Of a DNA stretch of 64,000 bases, positions 9,470 through 22,419 are shown in pieces. The DNA is taken from positions 160,001-224,000 of the forward strand of contig JALIZF010001838.1 of NCBI GenBank assembly GCA_029948255.1. The letters are read 5' to 3'. This DNA is from Telmatactis stephensoni. Taxonomy: Eukaryota > Cnidaria > Anthozoa > Actiniaria > Isophelliidae. The notes beneath the pieces are model-generated. The model saw only the letters and a list, made by a program, of their open reading frames with translations, did no database searches and had not been told where the DNA came from. Position numbers and translations under genes: made by a program. The number at the start of each line of letters is the position of its first letter. Positions within the stretch are counted from its first letter, which is position 1.

Positions 9470-12400
9470 ATGGATGGGGCGTCTAAAAGTTCTTCTTTCT
9501 CGCTGTCCAAGATCTTTCACACCCTACATCTTTGTGTCTCATTTGGGCTTGTGATTGCGATGATTCATATCCAGCTCACTAACAATGCGAGATTTAATAA
9601 TCTTGAAAACCAAATCGATCTTCAATGTCGTTCCAAGGCAGTTGAAAGTCTTGAAAAAAATCGACACGTTTCAGTTGACACTCACCATTTTATAGTGAAA
9701 CGGAGCGTACTGGCTAACAAGAGGCAGCAACTTAAGATGAATTCGAGAAACAAAACTACACAAGAACAAGAAGTTCGTGAAGACAAGGAGAAAGATCTCC
9801 TTACGTGTCTGGACATGTTGCGTTCCATCATCAAAGTAAGCATTCCTTTATTGACCTTTTCAGGAAAATTCATTCATGAGAAGTGATGCTTTAGTTAAAA
9901 TAATTCAGCTCATTTAAGAAGACAAGTTACAGTACAGTGAGTACATCAAACCTTAGCGATGGAGCAACTCACATTTATAGGCAGCTGCCATTATATTTAT
10001 AGGCAGCTGCCATTATTATAAACCACCACTCTTTATTGATTGCAAAAGTGTTCTTTTATGATCATGGAAGCTCAATAGTTGACCAGTACCTAAAGGGAGA
10101 GGGAGCACTGAAGATTGAGTTATTAATAAAGTGTTTGCTTTTAGAATGAAACATTCGTAAGACAAAGAATCTCAAGGATGAATATTTGTAACGCGTTAAG
10201 AGGTAAGTTTTTTCATTCTGAAATTACTAATTAAATGAAGAAATCAATTCTTGAAACAAGATCTCCCAGCAGGGAGATCCTGGAGGCAATTGGTATCTGC
10301 TGATTTATAAAGTGTCCTTCAATTGGCTCAGCGCAAGCTATTTGTAACTTAATGCTGATAAGACCAAAATTATGCTCATAGGAATTCACCAACGCCTCCT
10401 CAGAGCTGGTGGGGAGTTTTCTATCTCAGTTGAGGGCAACACTATAGGAATAGTGACTAAGTTGAAAGTACCTAGGCTTAATGATAGATAAAACTTTATC
10501 ATGGAAAGCCCATTATTGCTCATGCATAAGGGATAGTTGCGGCGTAGGATACAAAGTATATCTGGACAAGCTTAATAGGCGTGCCGCATGAATAATTTTA
10601 AACAAAGCTGCTGAACATGACGAAATTAAGCTTGCGCTGGAATATACTTCATCTCAAACGGCAAACACACTGCTTTTATGATGTTCCCAGAACATCAAAA
10701 AAGTGTTATGAAAATATTCTGATCATACAAAACATATTTTTTAAAGGTCCAAAAGGCGATCGAGGAGAACCCGGCAAAAAGGGTGACATTGGACCAAGAG
10801 GGTGCCCAGGAGACAGTTTTGGTATGTTATTGGTATTGGTATTGGTATTGGTATTTGGTGTTGGTATTGGTGTTGGCATTGGCGTTGGCGTTGGTATTGG
10901 TATTGGTATTGTTTAAAACCAAACGTTATGTCCACAGCATAATGTGATTTTAATGTGATTTTACAGTTTGCATAATGTTATTTTATCTCGAGTCATTACA
11001 TTATCCATCAGTCAACATAAGTATCAATTACTATTGTAATCTCTAAACCAATCACGCGCGAGGGGAGGTGACGGCTAAGGGTTTACTAGGTGTGTCAAGA
11101 TTACCCCTTCAGCTTCTCTTATTCTTACCATCTTCGAAGGTACATCTTAGTCTACAAATTTTCCCGCCTCCTTCCCCGTCACCCCCTTGGTGTAAACAAT
11201 GTTTTTTCATATTGGTATTTTATATCTGTTTGTTTGATTGCACGGTGGCGAAATTTTATCCCCACCTTTGCTGATCTGACTGCAGTAATTATCTTATCTA
11301 GTAAATAAATCCCTCACGACATGTGGCCAAAGTTATTCCAACCACTGTCTCTGTTATTACGTCTTAACAGCAAACGAGCACGCCATATCACAGTGTACTT
11401 GAAGCACTTAGTTTAATTTTGTGATGGCTTGAGATAAAATGTACAATACAATACAATAATGCAAACGCTGATTGAACTTATTAAGCTATTCCTATCCCTC
11501 ATATTGCTAGCCGTATAATCATTCCGTTGAGCATCAACACCATGAAACGGTAGACATCTTGGATTAACGAACATAAACTAATAAAATCAACTCGTGGGTT
11601 GCATCTCATTCCACCACGGAGTTAAGACGCTGTTACACCGTGAAATTTGTCCTGCAACACGCCTTGCAATGACGTTGGAAAACAAGTTGCACGAGGCATT
11701 GCAGGGGTGTTCTCGGTGCAATGCCCAAAAATATTTTGGCATTAGTTTTCTCGCAATGATTTTGTACGACGCAGGGTAAGCTACACGCTGCAATGGTTCA
11801 TGCAAATTGTTTCGCCTCCGCCTTTAAGAGATGAGTTGCAGACAAGTACCACTGTATAACAGCACTTTTATCTAGGCCGTCAATCACGTTGTTCCGTATA
11901 AAGGCGATACTATAGTTTATACCCTTAGTTCAAACTAGTTTTGTTTAACAGATCCACCTCAGTTTTATCCAAGTTCTCAAAGTCTCATCTTTACCGAGGG
12001 AGAAACGGCCATCTTGTTTTGCAACGCAACAGCTTATCCTTCCTCACGCATCACGTGGTACAGAGACAATGTTAAACTATCCAGTGGAAGCCGTTATGTT
12101 GTAAACGAAACAGTGACTGTCCCTGCAGGTATCCCATGAAAAATTTTACTTCATCGTACTATGTAGCCTTGACCTGAAGCCTTTGTTTAAAGTTATTTGA
12201 TAGTTATTTCAATTTAAAGCAAATAGCCGACGTACTATGTTTGAATTCCTGTGTTCAGTGAAATGTCTGTTGTCTTTTTCACTTAGCAATCTCAGACTGG
12301 CAAACAAGTTTTTATATGTTAATGGCATCATTCTTTGATGTAACGTGTGTTCTGATTGGACTATGGACGCATGTGGAGCGTTTTATGCGAGAGCATATGA

Positions 12401-12484
12401 CACGCGCGCGCACTTTTTCAAACTTTTAGTAAACGATTGAAATAGAAAAACTTGTCTTAAAATAGCATTGTGTTTAATAAAGAA

Positions 12485-12527
<43 letters not shown>

Positions 12528-15500
12528 ACAAATAAACAAATAAACAAATAAACAAATAAACAAATAAACAAATAAACAAATAAACAAATAAACAAATAAA
12601 CAAATAAACAAATAAACAAATAAACAAATAAACAAATAAACAAATAAACAAATAAACAAATAAACAAATAAACAAATAAACAAATAAACAAATAAACAAA
12701 TAAACAAATAAACAAATAACTAACTAACTAACTAACTTGCCTAATGTGCTGGGTGCAGATTTAGAGCACTTGGTGAATGGTCAGACCAACCCAGAAGCGT
12801 TGAGACTTGAAACTTCTTAACACTTCTCTCGTGTTCTGAGCAATCACCGCGTGTTCGAAATCTGAACCCAACATGCCACGCGCGTGTCTTCTATTTCTTC
12901 AGTGGATTAGGTTTTTGTCCTCAAGCCGTAATTAAAATTATATCTAAACTTCAGGTATAAATCCAGACAAAATGTTTTGTGACATAAAAAGGATTCCATT
13001 TACTCAAAGCTCTTTGGTCATCAAACGTTCTCAAGGAAATGACACAGGCAATTACATCTGCGAGGCTCAAAATGTTAGTGGGAGTTTTGAGATATTCAAT
13101 GAAACTTTTAATCCAAGGTAAGTAATGCAAATTTTTGAATGAAGACACTTGAGCATTCATGGTGGTGTTGTACCATTTTCTGTTTTTCGTCATCCGTGTA
13201 TTTTGTCTCCATTGAACTATTTCTGTAAGTACTGGATGTATCTCACAAAATAGTATTTTTTTCAACTTCTATCAAGTGACAAATTTTGACAAAATTTTAA
13301 ATTAAAATGACAATATTTAAGCTATGCGATATGAAGCATTATCTTTATTATCCTAAACTACTCTAATATATAATGTCTTCAATCCAAGTTTACGTAAAGC
13401 TCACTGTAATCCCATCAAGCATCACGACCTATAAGAAACACAACGTCCAGCTTAGTTGCCGCGCTTCAGGGGTGCCCTCACCTTTGGTCACGTGGCACAG
13501 AAAGGATGGTGGACCAATGCCCAGTGTATTCAGAGTTGTCCTGGGAGATTTACACATCACTGCAATTACCAAGCAAGATGAAGGCGTCTATGTTTGTGTT
13601 GCGTCAAACGTGCTTGGCTCAAAAACAGCTGAGGCAAAAATCACAGTCGTCAGCGGTAATTTGACAATTTAATTTGAAAACACTTCAGACTAGATTTGAC
13701 CCATGGAAAGGATAGAAATAATAAAATCACTCAATTATGGTAATCCTTATATACCTGTTTCGAAAAACGTAGGCGGTCTGATATCTAATTTCATGTAATT
13801 TGAATCTAAGAAGGAAATTGTTGGTACGAACTTGCCGAATAAATTTCAGTATAAAGTGGCAAAAGTATGAATGGATGATATTATGCATGTTTAAAGATAA
13901 AAGACTCATATTCTCACAATTCTATTTGGTCTCAGATTCAGATCCAAATTGAGATTTAAATTCAGATTCAGATCTTTGTCCGTCTACGTCCCGGAGGGGG
14001 ACTCCTATATATAAGAGGACGGGGATGCTCGTCGGAAATTTTGAAAATGACCCCTAAAAGGTACCTGAGTGGGAGTGGCAACAATTCATTTCTACCCCTA
14101 AAAGGTACCAATTCAAAGACAATAATAAAGAAATAAAGTAATGAAACATTTGTTATCGATGTGCTTTGAAGATTCAATTCAGATCATCGAAATTGTCCCT
14201 TTCATGCTTAATTTTTTAGGTAGTTTATTTACCCCAAAACAGTCCCTAAAAGGTACTAGCTTTGTCTCTGGTAGTCCAATTAAGTCTGAGACACCCTAAA
14301 AGGTACCAGATTGCAGATTTTGACCCCTAAAAGTACGACGAGCGTCCCCGTCCATTTGCGATCAGGAGTCCCCCCCCCCCCCCCCCCCCGCGGGGTCTAC
14401 GTTAAATTTGAAACCAGCGATATACCATGATTGATGCAAGTGGATTCATAGCGCTTCAAAGGGTTTGTTTTCACTTTGTTTTAATAGTTTTTCCTGAGAT
14501 ATCACATTTCCAGGAAGGAACGACAACGATCAACGAGTACCAGACCCTAACTCTTCCGTGCAGTGCTACAGGGTTCCCGGCACCTGTAATAAGCTGGCAC
14601 AAATCTAGCGACTCTCTGCCAAGTGGTCGATACACATACAGCCCTCATCGCTTCACTGTATCTAATGTGAGATATGAAGACCGAGGGGAATACGTATGTA
14701 CAGCTAACAGCACATTGGGAAAAGTTTCGAAAAAGGCTACAGTCATAGTACAAGGTACAGATTAGTTCATCATGTGTTCATGCATGGACACATTGAATTT
14801 CTTGACTGATAGACTGACTGACTGACCTGACTGACTGACTGACTGACTGACTGACTGACTGACCTGACTGACCTGACCGACCGACCGACCGACCGACCGA
14901 CCGACCGACCGACTGACTGACTGACTGACTGACTCATAGTGACTGACAGACCGACCGACTGTCCGACCGACCGACCGACCGACAGAGAGACAGACAGACT
15001 GATTGATTTTATTTCTTGAATCTGTTTGTTATAGTTGCGCCCAAGATTTTAATAAAGCCGAATTCCTTCGAACGTGGTTTCCATGGTTACAATACAACAC
15101 TTGTCTTCGAAGTCTTTTCATTCCCACCAGCGTCATATCTATGGAAATTGAAAAAGAACGGCATAGTAGTGAAAAAATATATAGTAGCAAAGGGGAATTT
15201 GACATTGGAAAGAGTGAAATATGAAGATTCTGGTCTTTACCAGGCAACGGCTACAAACATTGTTGGCTCAGTAACAGTTAGTACGTTTTTGATTGTAAGA
15301 GACGCAGGTAAATAACGACATTCTCCAACAATTCTGCTCATTCATTCATTCATTCATCCATCCATCCATCCATCCATCCATCCATCCATCCATCCATTCA
15401 TTCATTCATTCGTTCTTTCATTCGTTGATTCATTCATAGATTTATTCATTCTTTCCTCACTTTCTTCCTTCCTTTCTTTTATTCAAAGTGACGAAGAGCT

Positions 15501-16540
15501 TTAAAAAATAGAGAAAATGTTCAAGCCGCAGTTATAGATTTCTACATGCATCATTTACCGATAATAAATGTTTATTTTAAATGTAATCATGTGATATTTT
15601 TGTTCTCAGTCAAGCCAGTAATAACTTTAAGGCTACCAAAAGTAAAGATCTTAGGATATGAGGAGGTTTTGGCTGAAAAGTGTTCTGCAGTGGGAAATCC
15701 AAAACCTAAAATAGTATGGAAGCATGATGGAAAGGTACTGTCATCTATAGTTAGAGAAGACTTGTGGCTCCATATCTATCCTGTAAAATTCCGCCATTCT
15801 GGACGATATACGTGTGAGGCGTCGAACAGATTTGGAATCGCAAAACAATACTTCGACCTTAAAGTGAAAGGTATACAAGATATGAGTTACTTGAAATTGA
15901 TCAATGCATTTGATTTTGATAGTCAGCCAGCTCGAAATGGTACTGAATAGGCCATTTGCATGATGGCGTGATTTACTACAACTACCAGAATGCTTTGCCC
16001 ACTTTCTTTTGTAAAGTAATTAGTGCCAACTGTTCGACTATTCTCAAAAGGGAATAAAAATCTGAATAAGAAAGAAAATTCGTAGAACATTCTGGCAGTT
16101 GTAGTAAAATGACGCCATCGTGCAAATGTCCTACTGACTATTGAGGATTTTGTTTTGAAATTTCAATTCTAGATACAGCTTGTTCTTCGTATATCAACAT
16201 TACCGATGCAACTCGAAACATCAATGTTGGGAGGCCAACTGTCGACCAGTGTGACAGAGACATCAGCGTTCAGTGGTACCGTCTAACAGGCGCTGCTGGT
16301 GTTCGTATGCCAACATCGTGTGTACCGGAACATCACTGTAATACAGTTTCACCAGGCTGGCTCAACGGTCCCCACCCTACTGTAGAGGAAGGAATAGTAT
16401 CAAGAAAAGTTTGCTTTAGCTTGAATGGCAATTGCTGTGATTTTAATGATCATATGATAAGAGTGCGTAACTGCGGGAAGTTTTATGTCTACGAATTACA
16501 GCCTACACCTTGTTATCTTCGCTACTGTGGAACAACGTAA
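9470..16540 (+). CDS. collagen-Ig-D8C type II membrane protein, copy 1 (probably disrupted)
   Basis: Exons by comparison with copy 2: 9470-9835 (anchor, dibasic KR site), 10145-10202, 10747-10821 (Gly-X-Y), 11952-12128 and 12955-13117 (Ig1), 13389-13655 (Ig2), 14488-14754 (Ig3), 15035-15307 (Ig4), 15610-15870 (Ig5), 16173-16540 (D8C, ends in TAA). The Ig domains show the usual Cys, WHK/WYR Trp and YxC signature, except Ig4, which lacks both cysteines. The D8C domain has the RMPTSCVP, HPTVEEGIVSRKVC and IRVRNCG signatures of uromodulin, GP2 and OIT3. Three collagen exons are missing; a remnant of the third lies at 10273-10296. The second Ig1 exon is 163 nt instead of 162, so every downstream exon is out of frame unless Ig1 is skipped; both Ig1 exons are phase 1, so skipping them would restore the frame. 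Role is inferred: cell-surface recognition or adhesion. Confidence 0.75.
10300..10620 (+). mobile_element. degenerate non-LTR retrotransposon RT fragment
   Basis: Translation gives WLSA, LNADKTKIMLIG, FSISVEGNTIG and a final LNRRAA motif in order, which is the C-terminal end of a non-LTR reverse transcriptase, broken by stops and frameshifts. It sits where copy 1 lost its collagen exons. Confidence 0.7.
10823..10912. repeat. (GGTATT)n array starting at a splice donor
   Basis: A GGTATT/GGTGTT hexamer array begins in the donor of the collagen exon (GGTATGTTATTGG). Copies 2 and 3 have related but shorter or GTTATT-type tracts at the same place. Confidence 0.85.
12481..12718. repeat. 8-bp minisatellite (AAACAAAT)n, about 24 perfect copies
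   Basis: An (AAAT)n run turns into an almost perfect array of TAAACAAA units from about 12527 to 12718. It lies in an insertion of roughly 560 bp in the Ig1 intron of copy 1 that is absent from copy 2. Overlapping frames of the FICLFVYL type here are artefacts. Confidence 0.95.
13990..14394. mobile_element. 405-bp MITE with 8-bp TSD in the Ig2/Ig3 intron of copy 1
   Basis: Ends are CCCGGAGGGGGACTCC and, at the right, GGAGT followed by a C-run and CGCGGG. The flanking duplication is GTCTACGT (13982-13989 and 14395-14402). Copy 3 at about 45400-45412 has the same flanks with a single GTCTATGT and no element, i.e. an empty site. Internally there are five CCTAAAAGGTAC-like motifs. Confidence 0.9.
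14800..15002. repeat. (GACT)n/(GACC)n microsatellite
   Basis: Tetranucleotide array in the Ig3/Ig4 intron; all three paralogues have one at this position. Confidence 0.95.
15340..15430. repeat. (CATT)n/(CATC)n microsatellite
   Basis: Tetranucleotide array in the Ig4/Ig5 intron; the position is shared with copies 2 and 3. Confidence 0.95.
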
Positions 16541-17030
16541 ACAAATTCGAATAATTTGTTCAAACGTTCGCTATCATCAGGTTTTTCTTTGACACCTTTT
16601 AGAGCGACGTCTCTTGGTTCCTCGTCTAATTAAAAGCAGCAAAACATATTTGTTCAGTTAAATGTTTTTATACTCTAAGTGTCACCTCCTCCCTCTCTCC
16701 TTCCCCCTCCCCCTCTCCTTCCCCCTCCCCTCCCCTCCCCCTTTAAAAATCGGTTCGTGCGTACAAAAATCATTGTAAAAACGACCTAGTTTTACAAATT
16801 GAGAAAAATACCTCACTGGTTTGGAGAACAAAACACGACTTTCCTGTACTAACGTGAAATTTATTAAAAAACGCATGAAAAATATTGTTTTTTTTTTCAC
16901 GAATCTAACGAACGCCCTTTATCCCGGAACCTTTAAATGTCCCATAATGCATTGTATTTCTTTTTACTCTCCAGGGAGGGCTAGCGATTTATTTCCTTCA
17001 TTCTAGATCCAGTCTTCTTCGTACACCAAA

Positions 17031-17480
17031 ATTCGCCATTCCGAAATTAGAGTTCCATTATGGGACTGTTTTGGGGAACACAAAATTTCAAAACACGAGA
17101 CAAGAGGGCAGAAATAAGAGAAAAGTTACCAGGATCAGGTGTTTACGATTGTTTACAAGCACTTTGCTCCAAATTAAAATTAAGTGGCGTCCCCCAAAAC
17201 CGTCCCATAATTCAACTAGAACTCCAATTTCGGAATGGCGAATTACAGATGCATCTCGAAACGTTAATAGTCCCCTTCACAGTTCTCTGCGCCATCTTGA
17301 AAGGTAGTCATGCCTTTACATCGAAGCGAGACGAACGGTGAGCTTGCAATGATAGAGACCTGTGAATAATTGTTCTAGGTGTTAAAAAAGGTATCTATCA
17401 TTGCACGCTCACCGTTCGTCTCGCTTCGATGCAAAGGCACGGCTACCTTTCAAGATGGCGCTGGGAACTGTGAAGGGGAC
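17031..17480. mobile_element. nested fold-back sequence
   Basis: Two inverted pairs are visible: 17031-17075 with 17193-17243 (around ATTCGCCATTCCGAAATT), and 17268-17355 with 17388-17480 (around CATCGAAGCGAGACGAACGG). The second can form a hairpin with arms of about 90 bp. Confidence 0.7.
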
Positions 17481-17955
17481 TATTATGTTAATTATGGTCA
17501 TTTATCTAATGTGAGGGACTATATCCCATGGGACACGAGTGTTCATTCTCTAATCGTCTTAGAATTTGATCACACTCACGAGCGACTCACGTCACACTTT
17601 ACCCGCTTTTATCGTCAAATTTTCTAGAGGTTAGTTTGTTTTGCACTGCTTTCTTTTGGCCGTTACATTTTTGCATGTTCCAGTGTAAATTGACGAGGTT
17701 CATTTATGTCATGCACATCGGACCGGCAGGCTGGAGGCCGCTTTAGCTACAGAACCGACTTTTTTAGCGATGGAAAATGTCAGAATATATGAGATCAATA
17801 CTAAATCTAAAAAAAGAGCGAAGAGCTAGATGACGACAGCAAAACAAAGTCCCTATTCGCTTGCTATGAAGCTTGAAAACTCAAGTTAAGTATTACAGTA
17901 AGTTCGAGATTGTCATTAGGGACCTTAAGCACAAAGTACAAGTACGATCGAATAC

Positions 17956-19055
17956 CCGGGGGGGATTCCTATATATAAGAGGACGGGGATGCTCGTCGGA
18001 AATTTTAAAAATGACCCCTAAAAGGTACCAAAGTCATATCCGGGGTGGGCGTGGCAATACATGTTTTTGTTTCGGCCCTCAGGCCGAAACGTTACTGTGT
18101 TTGGTTTGCTAACCCATAATTTTTGGCTCGTCTGTCAATTAGCTGTCATACTTTTATAACACATCCAATTATATGTCGCATTCTTTTCACGTCTATTAAA
18201 AAATTGTTGGTGAAAACCTACCAACAAATGTTATTTGACGTGCCTGTCACCGACATCCAATCGCATGAAAGGAAGCGCTAAAACGTTTTGCAAAGATTGT
18301 GTTATCTATTGTTTATTTGTCCGTGGGAACACCCCTTTCTGATTGGTCGGGAATAGAACTTGTAACAATCATACACGCCCTTTTAATCACTTGTGTGAAA
18401 TTAGCCAATCTGGCACGAGAGGAAATCATAGAAATCTCGATGAATGCGTTTACGCTCTATTTATAATAGTCATTGGAAATTTTATGGCAAAATTGTCATT
18501 AAAACACACGGATTTGCAGGATTTACAGCCCTAAACTAAAGGCCGTTTATCGAGGTTTGTTGCATTGCTGCATTGCAACATTGCTTAAAAACTTTCCGCT
18601 TAGTTGAGTCACAATGAATCCCGCTGATATTAATGAACAAATTTGATTTTCAGTTTACATTTTTCTTTGCAAGTTAGAACTCCAAGTCTCGTAAAGGAAT
18701 CTAAAGGGTTTTGAGCGGGCCGAAACATCATTGCTATTTGAAGCAATATAGGCTTGTTACCCCTAAAAGGTACCAACTCAAAAACACTAAATTTAAAATT
18801 TTGCATATCTTAGTCAATCAAGCGATCAATTGTGTCTATTTATATACGAACAATTTGATGGTCGTGCAATCCGATCTTTGTTTCCAGTATTTAATCGTTG
18901 ATGGAGGAAAAAATCACCCTAAAAGGTACCAGCAAGGTCTCTAGTAGTCCACTAAAGTCTGAGATACCCTAAAAGGTACCAGATCGCTGATTTTGACCCC
19001 TAAAAGGTACGACGAGCATCCCCGTCCATTTCCGATCGGAGTCCCCCCCCCCGGG
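17956..19055. mobile_element. 1.1-kb member of the GGTACC-motif MITE family, with a nested insert
   Basis: Same ends as 13990-14394. Flanking duplication TCGAATAC, extended by one matching base (17947-17955 and 19056-19064). The extra length (about 18068-18725) is bordered by GTTTCGGCCC and GGGCCGAAAC and looks like a second element inserted into the first. Confidence 0.8.
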
Positions 19056-20802
19056 ATCGAATACGAGTACGAAATTTGAATGATACGTTTCAGTGTTAGT
19101 TCTAGATAAATATTACTTTTTCAGTGACTGATAGGTGTTCCAAGCTATCCTGAACAAAAATTATGCGGCTGAAGCTGCTACAATCCTTTGAGCAAGAATT
19201 TTTTTTTTTTGCGCGCGATGAAAACATTAGTCAGCCATGACATCTGTGACATTCCAACGGGATGACAACGACTATGGTGCAAAAATTTGTCATCCACAGG
19301 ACGAGAACAAAGTTAGCACGAGGTTACTGCGGCTTTCACTAGGTAAAATAACTGTTTTTCGCTCTATTTTGTCCATAATACGCTTAAGTTGAACTGCTTC
19401 ACTCATTTGATTTTGATAAAAGCGAACAACTACAGATAAATGTAAGTATTTTTAAAAACTTATTTGTTTGCTTTCAAGTTCCTCTCAGGAAGTCGAGTTG
19501 CAGTGTTCCTTGCCGTATAGTTAGCTCAAATGCATGCTTAAACGTTTATTTGTATTATAGACTTGAGAGCAAGATGTCGAAAGACGCAAAAGGACAAAAT
19601 AGGAAGGTCAGTACTGTGACGATAAAAGTTTGCTACGCTCATGGCAAACTTTTAATTGCTGTTTGATCTATGTTTACAGGGGCGCGCGGAGATTTGACTC
19701 GCGCGAGTGATCACAGTGAACGATAGGTGTGTCTTCAAGCGACCATGTAATGTAATGTCCAAAAATAATTTTGACCGCCAACACAGGGGTCCAAAAATAA
19801 CATTATATTGACGAGATCATTCATCCAATCACAAAGCAAAAGATCAAGGTTCTTGTGAGAGGTCTTGCAGATGAAGCGGAGGGTACTAGAGCTGTCGTCG
19901 TTGTAAAGATTTTGGCCCTGCTACCGGCGACTCCAGTGATCTATCCATCCATTCAGACTTTCCGGCTTTGATCGTTCAAAGGTTCTTTCCATAGCTATCA
20001 TTAATTTATTCAGACCGGCTTTCTTTCAAACTTGTTTTCTATAGCTAACGGCGATTCATTTAGTCTTCAGTTCTTTGATCGTTTTTTTTCCTGACTTTTT
20101 TCTATCGTGCATCGTGCACTGACTCATTTTAGACTTTCCGAGCTTTGTCGGTCATTCATTCAGACATTCTTTTTTGTGTCGGTCATGATTGAGGCTTTCT
20201 TTGGTCATTTCTTCAAACCTTTCGGTATAAGTTGTTCATTCAGAATTTTTTTAAACTTTCAACTGAATTCTTTTTTGACTTGCCCTATCGGTAAGTCATG
20301 CCGACTTTCTTTTTTCGTTTATTCAAACTTACTTTCACTACTGATATAGTAGTCATTCATATATATTTTCTATTCTACTCAGACCTACTCAGACAAGCTA
20401 CCTGGCTATAGTTTTTTTTACTGTGAAAAGGTTTTCGGCTCGTACAAAGGACTACTGATCAAGTAAGCGACCACGACCACTTTTTGTATGTCTAGAAATC
20501 TGACATGTTCTAGTCTTTTTACCACGATCCTATTCCGAACGTTAAATAGTATCTAAAGAGCATGCGGTTCAAAATTTTGACGGTTGGTTAACGCAATCCA
20601 TAGTTTGCATAGTTATTTCCCACCATTAGTATTAATATGCTGACTAATGGTGGGAAGTTAACTGATGACCTGCCCCATGGTTGCCGACTTTTCGGGCAGT
20701 CAGGATGGCAACATGTCCTGCACACACAGACACAGACACACACGTACATATATGCACATATCACGCCCATGATGTTTTTAGAGTATTTTACTGCTGCGAA
20801 TA

Positions 20803-21858
20803 AACCCAGTATTACATTTTAATGAGCAGCTCAACATGAAATGCTTTTGAATAGTTACATTCACCCAATATTAACCCAGTATTACATTTAATGAGCAGCT
20901 CAACATGAAATGCTTTTGAATAGTTACATTCAATGCACCCAATATTAACCCAGTATTACATTTAATGAGCAGCTCAACATGAAATGCTTTTGAATAGTTA
21001 CATTCAATGCACCCAATATTAACCCAGTATTACATTTAATGAGCAGCTCAACATGAAATGCTTTTGAATAGTTACATTCAATGCACCCAATATTAACCCA
21101 GTATTACATTTAATGAGCAGCTCAACATGAAATGCTTTTGAATAGTTACATTCAATGCACCCAATATTAACCCAGTATTACATTTAATGAGCAGCTCAAC
21201 ATGAAATGCTTTTGAATAGTTACATTCAATGCACCCAATATTAACCCAGTATTACATTTAATGAGCAGCTCAACATGAAATGCTTTTGAATAGTTACATT
21301 CAATGCACCCAATATTAACCCAGTATTACATTTAATGAGCAGCTCAACATGAAATGCTTTTGAATAGTTACATTCAATGCACCCAATATTAACCCAGTAT
21401 TACATTTAATGAGCAGCTCAACATGAAATGCTTTTGAATAGTTACATTCAATGCACCCAATATTAACCCAGTATTACATTTAATGAGCAGCTCAACATGA
21501 AATGCTTTTGAATAGTTACATTCAATGTACCCAATATTAACCCAGTATTACATTTAATGAGCAGCTCAACATGAAATGCTTTTGAATAGTTACATTCAAT
21601 GTACCCAATATTAACCCAGTATTACATTTAATGAGCAGCTCAACATGAAATGCTTTTGAATAGTTACATTCAATGCACCCAATATTAACCCAGTATTACA
21701 TTTAATGAGCAGCTCAACATGCTTTTGAATAGTTACATTCAATACACCCAATATTAACCCAGTATTACATTTTAATGAGCAGCTCAACATGAATTACTTT
21801 TGAATAGTTACATTCAATGCACCCAATTTTAACCCAATATTACATTTTAATGAGCAGC
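20803..21858. repeat. 74-bp satellite array, about 14 copies
   Basis: Near-identical 74-bp units containing AACCCAGTATTACATTTAAT and GAGCAGCTCAACATGAAATG repeat without spacers. Internal units are almost invariant, and the edges are degenerate (one unit near 21720 has a 9-bp deletion). Confidence 0.95.
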
Positions 21859-22419
21859 ATTAGTTACCACAGTATAAGTAATGTGAGATAAACCGAAAGT
21901 CATGAAACGCAATGCATTTTGGTCTAACTTCGGTGTACTTCTTAAATCATTCTACACTTCAAATGACAGGGAAATAACATAGCAAAGTGAATCAAACACA
22001 GCAGCGCTATAAGTATAAACACAATTAAAGAAGACCCTCGTTTGACAACCTCGTTCCAAGGGCACTCTCACCTCTTTCTTTCGAAAAGGCCCTGGGAACG
22101 ATGTTGCTTGTTTGAACGTTTACTCGGCGGGTTTTTGACCCTCCTCGGCTACGCATGCGCTATAAAGACTTGTCTGCATTTTGAGACAGGCGAAAAAACC
22201 CTGAATATTTTGAGTTTGCTAGGTACTTCCGCCCAGTAATAAGCATTGATCAAATCAATTAAGGCACATTTTACATCACTATAAAAAGCCATAGACTCAT
22301 TGATTTGATTGGCCAATGTTGATGGCTTATCCAATCAAAACGCTGGAGCAGGGATTTTTACAGTTCTTGCCAGTACGAAATCTGATATATGATGCTGCCT
22401 AATTTTACCACTTTATTGA

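Noticed and set aside
12383..12715. Three overlapping long minus-strand frames of FICLFVYL repeats
   Set aside because: Pure translation of the AAACAAAT minisatellite; three frames are open at once because the 8-bp unit contains no stop.
20803..21858. CRISPR-like regular repeat array
   Set aside because: Units are contiguous with no unique spacers, and the surroundings are eukaryotic; it is a satellite.
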